From assembly GCA_016704425.1 (NCBI GenBank), contig JADJAC010000011.1, positions 62,001 to 126,000 on the forward strand: a DNA stretch of 64,000 nt, written 5' to 3'. The notes under the pieces were generated by a model. That model did no database searches. It was not told the origin of the DNA and saw nothing but the letters and a program-made list of their open reading frames with translations. Origin of the DNA: Sphingomonadales bacterium (GTDB taxonomy: Bacteria; Pseudomonadota; Alphaproteobacteria; Sphingomonadales; Sphingomonadaceae). A program made the position numbers and the translations under genes. Positions 35,294 to 43,912 of the stretch are shown piece by piece. Numbering within the stretch: position 1 is the first letter of the stretch; the number at the start of each line of letters is the position of its first letter.

Positions 35294-36049
35294 TTAGGCT
35301 CCGAACAATGTCCTCGCAATCGCCTCGCGGCTATGCGCGACAATTGCCTTTCGGTGCGTAAAGTCCGCATGGTCGAGTGGTTCCAGGAAATGGAGCGTGA
35401 CCGGCAAACGTCGGGCGCGGCTCATGACGCGAAGCGCATTGCGTCCGACCGGCTCGTCCCCGACCCACGCGATTTCGCCAGCGCATTCGCCATAATCTAT
35501 GGCGACAGGCTGGATTGATATGCCCTGTGGCGGAGGCGTGACCGATGCGACCAGCGAGGACCGGAAGTGCAAAAGTGCGTGTCCATCGCCCGTCGTGCCT
35601 TCGGGGAACAGAGTCAGGGGTTGACTGGTTTCGAGCGCGGTTTTCATTGCAAGCGCCTGCGCGTGGACGTCAAGCCGCTGCTCACGTGCAACATATACCG
35701 AATTGTTGAGGGTCGCGAGCCAGCCGATCACCGGCCAGGGGGCCATATCCGCCTTTGCGACAAAGGCACTGCCGGTCTTGCCCGCAAGAACCAGGATGTC
35801 GAGCCAGCTCACATGGTTGGCAATGTACAGAACGTCCCGCTTGATCGGCATTCCCACCACTGTAACGTCAGCCCCTGCCGTTTTTCCTGCAAACTGAAGG
35901 AAGCGGCGCGGCCAGGGCGATCGCAATTGCAGCAGCCTCCAGATTCCGTGCACCGGCAAGAGCAGGATCAGGGCAATGGCGATTGTTGCAAGGCGCCCCC
36001 AAGCCCGCAAATGCGTGTTCTCAGCTCTTTCGATCGAGCGTGACACCAT
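35294..36049 (-). CDS. plsC: 1-acyl-sn-glycerol-3-phosphate acyltransferase
   Basis: This enzyme acylates lysophosphatidate. The 251-residue membrane protein has one N-terminal helix (about 20-40), the catalytic ANHVSWLDIL (HX4D) near residue 77 and LFPEGTTGDG near 146. The start MVSRSIERAE gives a 29-base overlap with fur. A longer frame adds 28 residues entirely inside fur and is unlikely. Confidence 0.92.
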   Translation of the reverse strand: MVSRSIERAENTHLRAWGRLATIAIALILLLPVHGIWRLLQLRSPWPRRFLQFAGKTAGADVTVVGMPIKRDVLYIANHVSWLDILVLAGKTGSAFVAKADMAPWPVIGWLATLNNSVYVAREQRLDVHAQALAMKTALETSQPLTLFPEGTTGDGHALLHFRSSLVASVTPPPQGISIQPVAIDYGECAGEIAWVGDEPVGRNALRVMSRARRLPVTLHFLEPLDHADFTHRKAIVAHSREAIARTLFGA

Positions 36050-36443
36050 AGAGTTCCATCCGATGGTCAACGAGACGGAAACCGAGCTTTTCAGCAATCT
36101 GCCGTTGCAAGGCTTCAAGTTCGGGATCGACAAATTCGATCACCTTGCCGGTTTCGACATCGATCAGATGGTCATGATGTGCCTCGGGTGCCGCTTCATA
36201 ACGCGAACGGCCATCGCCAAAATCATGGCGATCGAGAATCCCGGCCTCTTCGAAAAGACGCACAGTGCGATAGACCGTGGCAATGGAAATCCCGGGGTCA
36301 ATCGCAGAGGATCGCGCATGGAGCGCTTCTACATCCGGATGATCTTCTGCTTCGGATAGGACACGCGCAATAATTCGCCGCTGTTCGGTTATGCGCAGGC
36401 CCTTTTCGGCACAAAGCGCTTCGATATCAATGCGTCTGGGCAT
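36021..36443 (-). CDS. fur: Fur family metal-dependent regulator
   Basis: The 140-residue protein has a winged-helix N-terminal half (RITEQRRIIARVLSEAEDHPDVEALH, ISIATVYRTVRLFEEAGI) and the C-terminal metal-binding dimer domain with HHDHLIDVETGKVIEF. The structural CxxC zinc pairs are absent, as in alphaproteobacterial Fur/Mur. Whether it senses iron or manganese cannot be told from the sequence. It lies 85 bases after mucR, from which it is separated by a candidate terminator. Confidence 0.93.
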   Translation of the reverse strand: MPRRIDIEALCAEKGLRITEQRRIIARVLSEAEDHPDVEALHARSSAIDPGISIATVYRTVRLFEEAGILDRHDFGDGRSRYEAAPEAHHDHLIDVETGKVIEFVDPELEALQRQIAEKLGFRLVDHRMELYGVTLDRKS

Positions 36444-36488
36444 GGCAAACGTCGCGCGGATCGATCATCCCTTCCTTTTAGAGAGACA

Positions 36489-36511
36489 GGCAGGCAAATC
36501 AATTGCCCGCC
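36489..36511 (-). terminator. Candidate terminator between mucR and fur
   Basis: Read on the minus strand, GGCGGGCAA and TTGCCTGCC form a 9-bp stem (one G-U pair) around TTGAT. The following bases are TGTCTCTCT, an imperfect U-run, so termination may be partial. Confidence 0.5.
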
Positions 36512-36528
36512 CATTTCCCCCACCAGAA

Positions 36529-36945
36529 TTATTTGCGCTTCCCGGGCTTGCGCCCCAGACCGATCTTGACCGCAAGGCTACGGCGCTGCTCGGCATAGTT
36601 CGGCGCCACCATCGGATAGTCCGCAGGCAGCCCCCATTTGGCACGATATTCGTCCGGGGTGATGCCATAGTGCGTCATAAGATGGCGCTTGAGCATCTTG
36701 AGTTTCTTGCCGTCATCAAGGCACACGATATAGTCAGGCTTGATTGATGCGCGGATTGAGACAGCAGGTTCTGCGCGAACCTCGGGCGCAGGCGCGCGAC
36801 CGCCCAATCCCGAAAGCGCAGTATGCACATTGGCAATGAGTGTCGGAATATCCGAGACTGCTACGCTGTTGTTGCTGACATGTGCCGCGACAATATCGGC
36901 GGTCAGCGTAATGATTGTTTCGGTCATATCGTTGGAATCTGTCAT
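36529..36945 (-). CDS. mucR: MucR/Ros family zinc-finger regulator
   Basis: The 138-residue protein has the MucR/Ros layout: an N-terminal oligomerisation region (about 1-45), then a zinc finger and basic DNA-binding tail. The segment DYIVCLDDGKKLKMLKRHL with THYGITPDEYRAKWGLPADYPM shows the one-cysteine/one-aspartate/two-histidine Ros-type finger. MucR proteins act as heterochromatin-like repressors at AT-rich sites; the AT-rich 135-base region upstream may be its own target. An alternative start lies six codons in. Confidence 0.92.
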   Translation of the reverse strand: MTDSNDMTETIITLTADIVAAHVSNNSVAVSDIPTLIANVHTALSGLGGRAPAPEVRAEPAVSIRASIKPDYIVCLDDGKKLKMLKRHLMTHYGITPDEYRAKWGLPADYPMVAPNYAEQRRSLAVKIGLGRKPGKRK

Positions 36946-37080
36946 TTCTCGCTACCCTTGTGTTCTATTGGCTTGCCTGATTCTTTTGTGTTCTTCGATC
37001 AGTGCAAAATCTGGATAGGCGCCGGGAATTCTCATTTCAACAATGGATTCGAACCCGACAAAAGTTACCTTGTCCTGAAA

Positions 37081-37548
37081 TCAAACGATTTCAAGACTTA
37101 GAGTTGCAGCGTCAGTAAATTGACCATCGCTTCGCCGATAATAGTTACGACGCAAACCGGACTGAACAAATCCCAGACGACCATAAAAAGCCAATGCAGG
37201 ATTGTCTGTCCTGACTTCGAGATGGATTTTCTTGATCGCCTTGCTTGCATAGCTGCTGACTATTTTTCCGACCAGCGTCTTGCCGGCGCCGCTTCGCTGG
37301 CTGTCTGGGCGAACCGCAATGAGGAGCAATTCGGCTTCGTCCGCGACACTCCTGGCCAGCGCAAAACCAAGCGCGCGCCTGCCCGACCGAGCCAGGAAGA
37401 GGACGCTCCCCGGCAATGAAAGCGCGCCGGCGCATTGCGCGGCTGTCCAGGCTTCGCCGTTGCGCGGGTCAAAGGCCAGGTTCATCACCGTCATGACTTC
37501 TTCAATGTCACGCGCGTCCGCTTCGACGATTTCGATTTCCTTGGTCAT
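37081..37548 (-). CDS. rimI: GNAT N-acetyltransferase, RimI-like
   Basis: The 155-residue GNAT-fold protein shows the acetyl-CoA-binding motif VRPDSQRSGAGKTLVGKIV near residue 82 and the C-terminal KIHLEVRTDNPALAFYGRLGF. RimI acetylates ribosomal protein S18 (and sometimes others). It overlaps tsaB by ATGA, the conserved tsaB-rimI arrangement. Confidence 0.88.
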   Translation of the reverse strand: MTKEIEIVEADARDIEEVMTVMNLAFDPRNGEAWTAAQCAGALSLPGSVLFLARSGRRALGFALARSVADEAELLLIAVRPDSQRSGAGKTLVGKIVSSYASKAIKKIHLEVRTDNPALAFYGRLGFVQSGLRRNYYRRSDGQFTDAATLSLEIV

Positions 37549-38147
37549 GCCATGGCCTTGGCATCTGCCCCGCGACCGTAGACGGGGCGCGGCGGAAGAG
37601 TTGTAAATGCTTCTGGTAGCAGGCAGGCGAGCGATGCTCTGCCTTCGCCGTTGACTGCAGTGCCATAGCCGCGGGCCGCTACGAGTCTTTCAGCGCCGCT
37701 GCCGGCAACCCAGGCATTGGTCGAAATTTGCGCCGCCGCTTCAGGCGTCAATGACCGCATGGGCCCAGCCTGGTAGAAGGGCGTGCGCATGAAGTCCTGC
37801 ACAAAAATTTCGCCGTGGCCGCCCTCCACAGCCACGGTCAGCGCCGGTTCGTTCTGCCCGGCAGCGACAAGGGCAAGCGACGAAACGCCATGAACCGGCA
37901 CACCCCAGCCAAGGGCCAGGCCGCGTGCAGCAGCAATCGCGATACGGACGCCGGTAAAGCTGCCGGGGCCGCAGCCGACCAGTATTTCGTCCGACCGCCC
38001 TCCTTCGGGCAGCGCTGCGATCCAGGGGATCAGCCGTTCGGCATGGCCGCGTCCAACGCGCTCATGGCGTTCGGCAATAATGTGTTCGCCTTCGATCAGG
38101 GCAATCGAGCAATCCGCCCCGGACGTTTCGATGACCAGGCGGCGCAT
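37545..38147 (-). CDS. tsaB: TsaB, tRNA threonylcarbamoyladenosine synthesis protein
   Basis: TsaB (YeaZ) dimerises with TsaD to make t6A in tRNA. The 200-residue ASKHA-fold protein begins MRRLVIETSGADCSIALIEG and has GVGRGHAERLIPWI and the signature VGCGPGSFTGVRIAIAAARGLALG. The start was set at this motif; a longer frame upstream enters the nitroreductase gene. It follows that gene by 4 bases and overlaps rimI. Confidence 0.93.
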   Translation of the reverse strand: MRRLVIETSGADCSIALIEGEHIIAERHERVGRGHAERLIPWIAALPEGGRSDEILVGCGPGSFTGVRIAIAAARGLALGWGVPVHGVSSLALVAAGQNEPALTVAVEGGHGEIFVQDFMRTPFYQAGPMRSLTPEAAAQISTNAWVAGSGAERLVAARGYGTAVNGEGRASLACLLPEAFTTLPPRPVYGRGADAKAMA

Positions 38148-38151
38148 GGGA

Positions 38152-38742
38152 TCAGACGACAGTGTTGAAGCGCTCGAAAGCCGGTCGCGGCGAACGGTCG
38201 AATATGGAAGAAGGATCGCCATAGCCGAGCGTCGAAATGAAATTCGATTTCACGTTTGTGTCTGCAAAAAAGGCCTGATCGACGGCTTCATTGTTGAAGC
38301 CGGACATTGGCCCGGTGTCGAGTCCCAGCGCGCGCGCGGCGAGCATGAAATAGGCGCCCTGCAAGGACGAATTTCTAAACGCTGTAGCTTCAGCCAGCGC
38401 CGGGGTGTTTGCGAACCAGCTTCGGGCATCGGCGTGCGGGAAGAGTTCAGGCAGATGTTCGTAGAACTCTAGGTCCATTCCGATGATGACCGTCACAGGA
38501 GCTTTGCGAATCTTGTCGCCATTGGCAGGCAGGGCGAGTGCGGCCAGCTTTTCCTTTGCCTCGGCACTTGCGCACCAGATCAACCGGGCGGGCAGGCAAT
38601 TGGCCGAAGTCGGCCCGAATTTCATCAATTCCCAGATCGCGTCCCTTTGTTCGGGCGAGACCGGCTTGTCCAGATAGCCATTGTAGGTACGGGCAGTGCG
38701 AAACAATTGATCAAGCGCCGCAGCATCGAGCGGTTTGGACAT
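38152..38742 (-). CDS. Nitroreductase family protein, RutE-like (malonic semialdehyde reductase type)
   Basis: The 196-residue flavoprotein shows LDQLFRTARTYNGYLDKPVS near the start and LMKFGPTSANCLPARLIW (FMN phosphate contact) near residue 41. Further on come GLDTGPMSGFNNEAV and NFISTLGYGDPSSIFDRSPR, the characteristic RutE/HadB end. No other rut genes are present, so the substrate may differ from pyrimidine-derived malonic semialdehyde. The start at MSKPLDAAAL follows AGGAAAGG at normal spacing; a start two codons earlier is possible. Confidence 0.85.
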   Translation of the reverse strand: MSKPLDAAALDQLFRTARTYNGYLDKPVSPEQRDAIWELMKFGPTSANCLPARLIWCASAEAKEKLAALALPANGDKIRKAPVTVIIGMDLEFYEHLPELFPHADARSWFANTPALAEATAFRNSSLQGAYFMLAARALGLDTGPMSGFNNEAVDQAFFADTNVKSNFISTLGYGDPSSIFDRSPRPAFERFNTVV

Positions 38743-38768
38743 GAGCATCCTTTCCTGGAAGTTGTGAT

Positions 38769-39341
38769 TCAGACAGCGAGGACTTCAGTGACCTCAGGAA
38801 CATAATGCTTGAGGAGCGATTCAATGCCATGCTTGAGCGTGGCCGTCGAGGATGGACAGCCTGAGCAGGCACCTTGCATCTTGAGGAAGACCTTGCCCTT
38901 GTCGAATCCCCGATAGAGAATGTCGCCCCCGTCGTTGGCAACAGCCGGGCGAACGCGGGTTTCGATCAGTTCCTTGATCTGGATAATGATATCCTCATCC
39001 GCTGGATCGTCGGTAAAGCCTTCATCTTCAGCCGGAACGGTGAAGCCAGCGCTCGCAGGCTTGAACAACGGCATATTTGCCGTGAAATGGTCGAGCAATA
39101 CAGACAGCACATCCGGCTTCAGATGCCGCCAGTCCGAACCAGGTCCGGCCGTGACGGAGACAAAGTCCTTCCCGAAGAAAACACCTTCAACATCGCCGAG
39201 CCCGAAAAGCATTTCAGCCAGTGGAGAAGCTTCCGCCTCTTCAGGCGTTGCAAAGTCGCGTGTGCCCGCTTCCATGACGATACGGCCGGGCAGGAACTTG
39301 AGCGTCGCCGGGTTCGGCGTGGTTTCTGTTTCGATCAGCAT
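38769..39341 (-). CDS. nfuA: Nfu-type iron-sulfur cluster scaffold/carrier protein
   Basis: The 190-residue protein has an N-terminal Nfu_N domain (MLIETETTPNPATLKFLPG...GVFFGKDFVSVT) and a C-terminal NifU-like domain (about 115-190). The cluster-binding motif is GACSGCPSSTATLKHGIE. It delivers 4Fe-4S clusters to targets such as MiaB, encoded nearby (functional link inferred). Confidence 0.92.
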   Translation of the reverse strand: MLIETETTPNPATLKFLPGRIVMEAGTRDFATPEEAEASPLAEMLFGLGDVEGVFFGKDFVSVTAGPGSDWRHLKPDVLSVLLDHFTANMPLFKPASAGFTVPAEDEGFTDDPADEDIIIQIKELIETRVRPAVANDGGDILYRGFDKGKVFLKMQGACSGCPSSTATLKHGIESLLKHYVPEVTEVLAV

Positions 39342-39626
39342 GCTCCATAAATGGGCGCGCTGGTGCTGGCGATCAAGGTAATTTCCCTTTCAGCCTTGCT
39401 TTTCCTGCTTTTAGTGACTATCTGTTTGTGCAGCGCAGCAATTTCCATTGAGATTGCGTCTGCTGGCCAGCGTGATTGTCCGCACCGATATTCAGGGTGC
39501 GGCTCAGGCCAGCACCTTAGAGCGCAATGCCACAAGGCTTCCCTTTTCACGCGGGTTGTCAACTTTGACCCCGCTTGCGCCTGCACAGTCTGTGCGGGTT
39601 CTCGCACATTTGAAACGAGACTTATC
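39342..39626 (+). other. Long intergenic leader between nfuA and the RhlE-type helicase gene
   Basis: This 285-base stretch separates the divergent nfuA and helicase starts. An open frame continues upstream of the helicase for 92 codons, but its sequence has no helicase similarity and starts 10 bases from the nfuA start codon. The leader is long for this compact window, as seen for cold-inducible RNA helicase mRNAs. GTCAACTTTGAC at 39558-39569 is a near inverted repeat. No convincing terminator or riboswitch was seen. Confidence 0.5.
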
Positions 39627-40958
39627 TTGACACAATTTTCAGACCTTGGCCTTGCCAAGCCGCTTCTGGCCGCGCTTGCCGCCAAGGGTTATACAATTCC
39701 GACCCCGATCCAGCTTCAGGCGATCCCGCCGTTGCTTGACGGCCGCGACGTCTGTGGCATTGCCCAGACAGGCACTGGCAAGACTGCGGCCTTTGCCCTG
39801 CCGTCGCTGGACTATTTCCACCGCAATCCCAAGCCGCGCATGCAGCGTTCGTGCCGCATGCTCGTGCTTTCACCGACCCGTGAACTGGCCGCCCAGATCG
39901 GTGCTTCGTTCCGCGACTATGGCCGCCAGATGCAGGTTTCGGTTGAAACCGTGTTCGGCGGCGTGCCGATCGGTCGCCAGATCAAGGCACTGGGCCAGGG
40001 CGTCGATGTGCTGGTCGCAACGCCCGGTCGCCTGATCGACCTCGTGCAGCAGCGTGCCGTGACGTTGAAGGATGTGGAGATCTTTGTCCTCGACGAAGCC
40101 GACCAGATGCTTGATCTCGGTTTCATTGTGCCGCTGAAGCAGATCGACAAGATGCTCCCGAAAGACCGTCAGTCGCTCTTCTTCTCGGCGACAATGCCAA
40201 AGACGATTTCGGAACTGGGCGACCGGTTCCTGACCAATCCGGTCAAGGTCGCTGTCACGCCGATCGCCTCAACCGCCGAACGCGTCCAGCAGTATGTGAC
40301 CTTCCTCAACCAGATCGAAAAGCAGGCCTTGCTGACGATCCAGCTCGGCAAGGAAGAGATTGACCGCGCCCTCGTCTTTTCGCGCACCAAGCATGGCGCT
40401 GACAAGATCGTGAAGCACCTCCACGCCGCCAACATTGGTTGCGCCGCAATCCACGGTAACAAGTCGCAAGCGAACCGCACCCAAGCGCTCAATGCCTTCC
40501 GCAAGGGCGAGATCAAGATCCTGATTGCGACAGATATTGCCGCGCGGGGGATCGACGTATCGGGCGTCAGCCATGTCTTCAACTTCGACATGCCCAATGT
40601 CCCCGAACAATATGTCCACCGCATCGGTCGCACCGCGCGTGCCGGTGCCGATGGCATTGCGATTTCATATGTGGCTGGCGAGGAAAAGGGATGGCTGCGC
40701 CAGATCGAGCGCCTCACCGGCGTCAAGCTCAATCCGGTTCCGCTGCCTGCGAATTTTGACGAGCTGAAGGCCAAGCTGCCAAAGCCTGCCAACAAGCCGG
40801 CGGCTCAGCGGCATGACGGCGGCGGCAGGGATCGGCCGCGTGGTGATCGTCCCGAGCGCACCGAGGGGGATCGTGCGCGCCGTCCGTTCCGTCCGCATCG
40901 CAAGCCAGGTGGCGTTGGTGCCCACAAGGGCGCCGTCCGCAAAACTGGTTCGCGCTAG
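39627..40958 (+). CDS. rhlE: DEAD-box RNA helicase, RhlE type
   Basis: The 443-residue product has the compact RhlE form. Motifs are AQTGTGKTAAF (I), SPTREL, TPGRLIDL, LDEADQMLDLGF (II), FSATMP (III), IATDIAARGIDV (V) and HRIGRTARAG (VI), followed by a basic Gly/Arg-rich tail (DGGGRDRPRGDRPERTEGD). The Q-motif region FSDLGLAKPLLAALAAKGY begins right after the TTG codon at 39627, which I take as the start (GAGA upstream). No ATG or GTG fits at that point. Its stop shares CTAG with the convergent gene. Confidence 0.9.
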   Translation: MTQFSDLGLAKPLLAALAAKGYTIPTPIQLQAIPPLLDGRDVCGIAQTGTGKTAAFALPSLDYFHRNPKPRMQRSCRMLVLSPTRELAAQIGASFRDYGRQMQVSVETVFGGVPIGRQIKALGQGVDVLVATPGRLIDLVQQRAVTLKDVEIFVLDEADQMLDLGFIVPLKQIDKMLPKDRQSLFFSATMPKTISELGDRFLTNPVKVAVTPIASTAERVQQYVTFLNQIEKQALLTIQLGKEEIDRALVFSRTKHGADKIVKHLHAANIGCAAIHGNKSQANRTQALNAFRKGEIKILIATDIAARGIDVSGVSHVFNFDMPNVPEQYVHRIGRTARAGADGIAISYVAGEEKGWLRQIERLTGVKLNPVPLPANFDELKAKLPKPANKPAAQRHDGGGRDRPRGDRPERTEGDRARRPFRPHRKPGGVGAHKGAVRKTGSR

Positions 40959-41545
40959 GCGACAACCTGCTTTTGTCGTGCCTTGGTCCAGGCCCAAAGC
41001 CTGAGGCCAAGGGCGGCGATGCAGATTGGAAACAGGGTAAGTCCCTGCGCCATCCGGCCGGGATCGAAGATCCGGCCGAAATAGCTGAAGGTGAAGACAA
41101 ACCACAGCCAATGCATGCCAACGGCGTGCAGCCGCTTCCACCAGATGCCCATTGCGCGCATTGAGGCCGTATTCGATGTCAGCGCCATTGCATACAGCAG
41201 GGCGTAGCCTGCACCCCCGCCAATCACCGAGAGCAGTTTCGGCGGCTGTCCTGACACCTCCAGAAATGTGACAAGCGCGAAGAGATGGACGCTGTGGGTG
41301 AGCGCAAAACCAAGGCCCCATTGCCGACGATAGCGAAGCATCGCCCTGGTCATCGCATTCGGCCAAAGTCGCACGAGTGACGCGGCGCAGTAAGTCAGGA
41401 TGAAAACCGGAAAGCCGACTCTTGCCGTCCAGCGGGCGGCGAGGAGCCATTGCTGGTCGATGCCGTCACCGACAGCCAGCCCGAGTGCAACCGCGCCAAA
41501 CGACGCGATAGTCGCAAGCACCAAGGGGAAAGCGCGGCCGGTCAT
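40955..41545 (-). CDS. Six-helix ferric reductase-like (possible haem b) membrane protein
   Basis: The 196-residue protein has about six membrane helices. Histidines in conserved positions, GFALTHSVHLFAL near residue 85 and WWKRLHAVGMHWLWFVF near 140, fit haem ligation in the ferric-reductase-like domain, which includes MsrQ. The cytosolic FAD/NAD domains are absent and no msrP gene is nearby, so the electron partner is unknown. The stop overlaps that of the rhlE gene in CTAG. Confidence 0.65.
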   Translation of the reverse strand: MTGRAFPLVLATIASFGAVALGLAVGDGIDQQWLLAARWTARVGFPVFILTYCAASLVRLWPNAMTRAMLRYRRQWGLGFALTHSVHLFALVTFLEVSGQPPKLLSVIGGGAGYALLYAMALTSNTASMRAMGIWWKRLHAVGMHWLWFVFTFSYFGRIFDPGRMAQGLTLFPICIAALGLRLWAWTKARQKQVVA

Positions 41546-41621
41546 GCGCGCCTATTTCTCCGGCCCGGCACCGTCCGTCAACCGCGCATTGAGACATGCG
41601 GGCCCAACGTTGGGCAAGCAG

Positions 41622-43748
41622 CTAGTTTGCGCCACGATCCACGCCAAGCTGGTGCATCATGAAGGCAAGATATTCGGCCTGCTCCTCATAGTGGCGCAAC
41701 CGGCCCGAGGTGCCGCCATGCCCGGCCTCCATGTTCACGCGGAAGACAAGCGGATTGTCATCTGTTTTCAGTCGTCGCAACCGCGCAACCCATTTCGCCG
41801 GTTCATAATATTGAACCTGGCTGTCCCATAGGCCTGTGCTCACATAAACCGGGGGATACGGTCTCGCACGGACATTGTCATACGGCGAGTAGCTCAGAAT
41901 ATAGTCGTAGGCGGGTTGCTGTTCGGTGTTGCCCCATTCGTCATACTCGTTGGTTGTGAGTGGAATTGTTGGATCAAGCATTGTCGTCACGGCGTCGACG
42001 AACGGCACCTGCGTGATGATTGTGCCATAATCTTCAGGCGCCATATTGAGCACCGCTCCCATCAAGAGCCCACCCGCGCTCCTGCCAAAACCTGCAACGC
42101 GCCCTTTTGCCGCATATCCCTCGCCAACCAGTGCCCTTGTCACGTCTATGAAGTCCGTGAAGCTGTTTCTCTTTTTCATCAGATGCCCGTCATCATACCA
42201 GGCGCGGCCCAGTTCCTGCCCGCCGCGCACATGGGCCAACGCGACGATCATGCCGCGATCAGCAAGGCTCGGATAGGCGGGATTGAATTCGGGATCAGTC
42301 GAGGACCCATAGCTGCCATAGCCGATCTGGTAGGCGGCGGCAGTGCCGTCGGGCTTGAATCCCCTCCTGTAAAGGAGTGTGACGGGCACTTTGGTCCCGT
42401 CGCGGGCGGACGCCCAGATGCGGGCCGTCTCATAGTGCGACGGCTCGAATTCTGGGATAATCTGCCTTTTGAGCACACGGCGCGCGCCTGTTGTTGCGCT
42501 GACTTCCAGGATCGTCTCGGGAGTCACGAGCGAGGTGTAGCGATAACGCAGCCAACGGCTTTTCGGTTCGGCATTGGTGTCGAGCGTCATCGTAAAGGCT
42601 GGTTCATCGGCCAATACGGACACAGATTTCCCGTCATTGCCCAGGATGCGAATCCGCTTGTTGGCATCGACCCGTTCCTCGATTGCGACAAAGCCGTCGA
42701 ATGGCTGGAAGTCTTCAATGAATGCGCCGTTGCTGTGGGGAACGACATCGACCCACTGGCTGCGATCATTGGTGTCGATCGAATCGCGAACACGCATCAA
42801 TCGGTAGTTGGGCGCATTCCAGTTGGTCAAAATCAGCCAGTGATCGCCGACATGATCGGCCGTGTAGAGGACGTGACGCGCCCTTGTCGCGACTGGCTTG
42901 AAGGGCTCCAAACCGGACGACGGGGCACAACGCTCCTCGGTGCTGACCGTTGATGACAAGGCAATGCAGAGGAAGCGATCCGACGTCGTTCGCTTGAGCG
43001 AGATATAATAGCTGTCATCAGCCTCGCTATAGACGAGCCGGTCAGAGGTTGCGGCTGTGCCGATTGCATGAGCCTTTACACGCTTTGAAAGAAGTGTGAC
43101 CGGATCCTTGTCGACATAGAAAACGGTGCGGTTGTCGTCGGCCCAGACGACCTCCTCTTCCAGGTTGGACACAGCCCCATCAAGCATCCGGCCAGAGGCG
43201 ATCTCCTTGATCATGAGGCGGTATTGCAGGCGTCCGACACTATCTTCAGTCCATGCAAGCAGGCGATTGTCGGGGCTGATCTGAAACTGCCCGACATGGA
43301 AGTAACTCTTTCCGGCCGCCATTGCGTTCTGGTTCAGCAAGATTTCCTCAGGCGCTTTCATACTGCCTTTGCGCCGCGCGACAACCGGATAGTCCTGCCC
43401 TTTGCGGAAGCGCGTGTAATAGTAATATCCGTGCTTGAGATACGGCACGCTTGTGTCATCGGGCGCGAGCCGGCTGGTGATCTCGGCGTAGAGCTTGTCC
43501 TTCAGCGGCTTGAGCGGGGCAAGCACGGCGTCGGCATAGGCGTTTTCGGCAGCAAGCGTGGCAAGCATCTCAGGGTTGCTGCGGCTGTCGTCGCGCAGCC
43601 AGTAGTATTCATCTTGCCGGACGGCCCCGAACGGCGCCCTGACTTCATGCGGCCTTTGTGCCGCGACTGGCGGTTTCGGCTCGTCCTCCGCCTGCGCCGA
43701 GCATGCCCAGGCTGTGGAGAATACAAAACACAAAAGCCATTTCAGCAC
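41622..43748 (-). CDS. Oligopeptidase B-type serine peptidase (S9A), with signal peptide
   Basis: The 708-residue protein has a signal peptide (MLKWLLCFVFSTAWACSAQA), a seven-bladed propeller (about 30-430) and a C-terminal alpha/beta-hydrolase domain. The catalytic serine is in GFGRSAGGLLMGAV near residue 550, the aspartate in STGLWDSQVQYYEP near 640 and the histidine in MEAGHGGTSGR near 680. Oligopeptidase B cleaves after basic residues in peptides. The export signal implies periplasmic peptide trimming. Confidence 0.92.
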   Translation of the reverse strand: MLKWLLCFVFSTAWACSAQAEDEPKPPVAAQRPHEVRAPFGAVRQDEYYWLRDDSRSNPEMLATLAAENAYADAVLAPLKPLKDKLYAEITSRLAPDDTSVPYLKHGYYYYTRFRKGQDYPVVARRKGSMKAPEEILLNQNAMAAGKSYFHVGQFQISPDNRLLAWTEDSVGRLQYRLMIKEIASGRMLDGAVSNLEEEVVWADDNRTVFYVDKDPVTLLSKRVKAHAIGTAATSDRLVYSEADDSYYISLKRTTSDRFLCIALSSTVSTEERCAPSSGLEPFKPVATRARHVLYTADHVGDHWLILTNWNAPNYRLMRVRDSIDTNDRSQWVDVVPHSNGAFIEDFQPFDGFVAIEERVDANKRIRILGNDGKSVSVLADEPAFTMTLDTNAEPKSRWLRYRYTSLVTPETILEVSATTGARRVLKRQIIPEFEPSHYETARIWASARDGTKVPVTLLYRRGFKPDGTAAAYQIGYGSYGSSTDPEFNPAYPSLADRGMIVALAHVRGGQELGRAWYDDGHLMKKRNSFTDFIDVTRALVGEGYAAKGRVAGFGRSAGGLLMGAVLNMAPEDYGTIITQVPFVDAVTTMLDPTIPLTTNEYDEWGNTEQQPAYDYILSYSPYDNVRARPYPPVYVSTGLWDSQVQYYEPAKWVARLRRLKTDDNPLVFRVNMEAGHGGTSGRLRHYEEQAEYLAFMMHQLGVDRGAN

Positions 43749-43912
43749 GGCGGGGGTCCTTCCACAGAGTCACGCATTCGAAATGCCACAATTCGACACC
43801 GATGCGTCTCCTTGGACGGAATCGAAGAGCCAATTAGGGCCTCAGGCGTCAGGCGGCGTCAAGTCGCGACAACAATTTATATAGGCATCGGAGGAGTAGG
43901 GCTGCGGCCCGC

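Noticed and set aside
39558..39569. FNR-type box before the RhlE gene
   Set aside because: GTCAACTTTGAC has the half-sites in the inverted order and two central bases, not TTGAY-N4-RTCAA.
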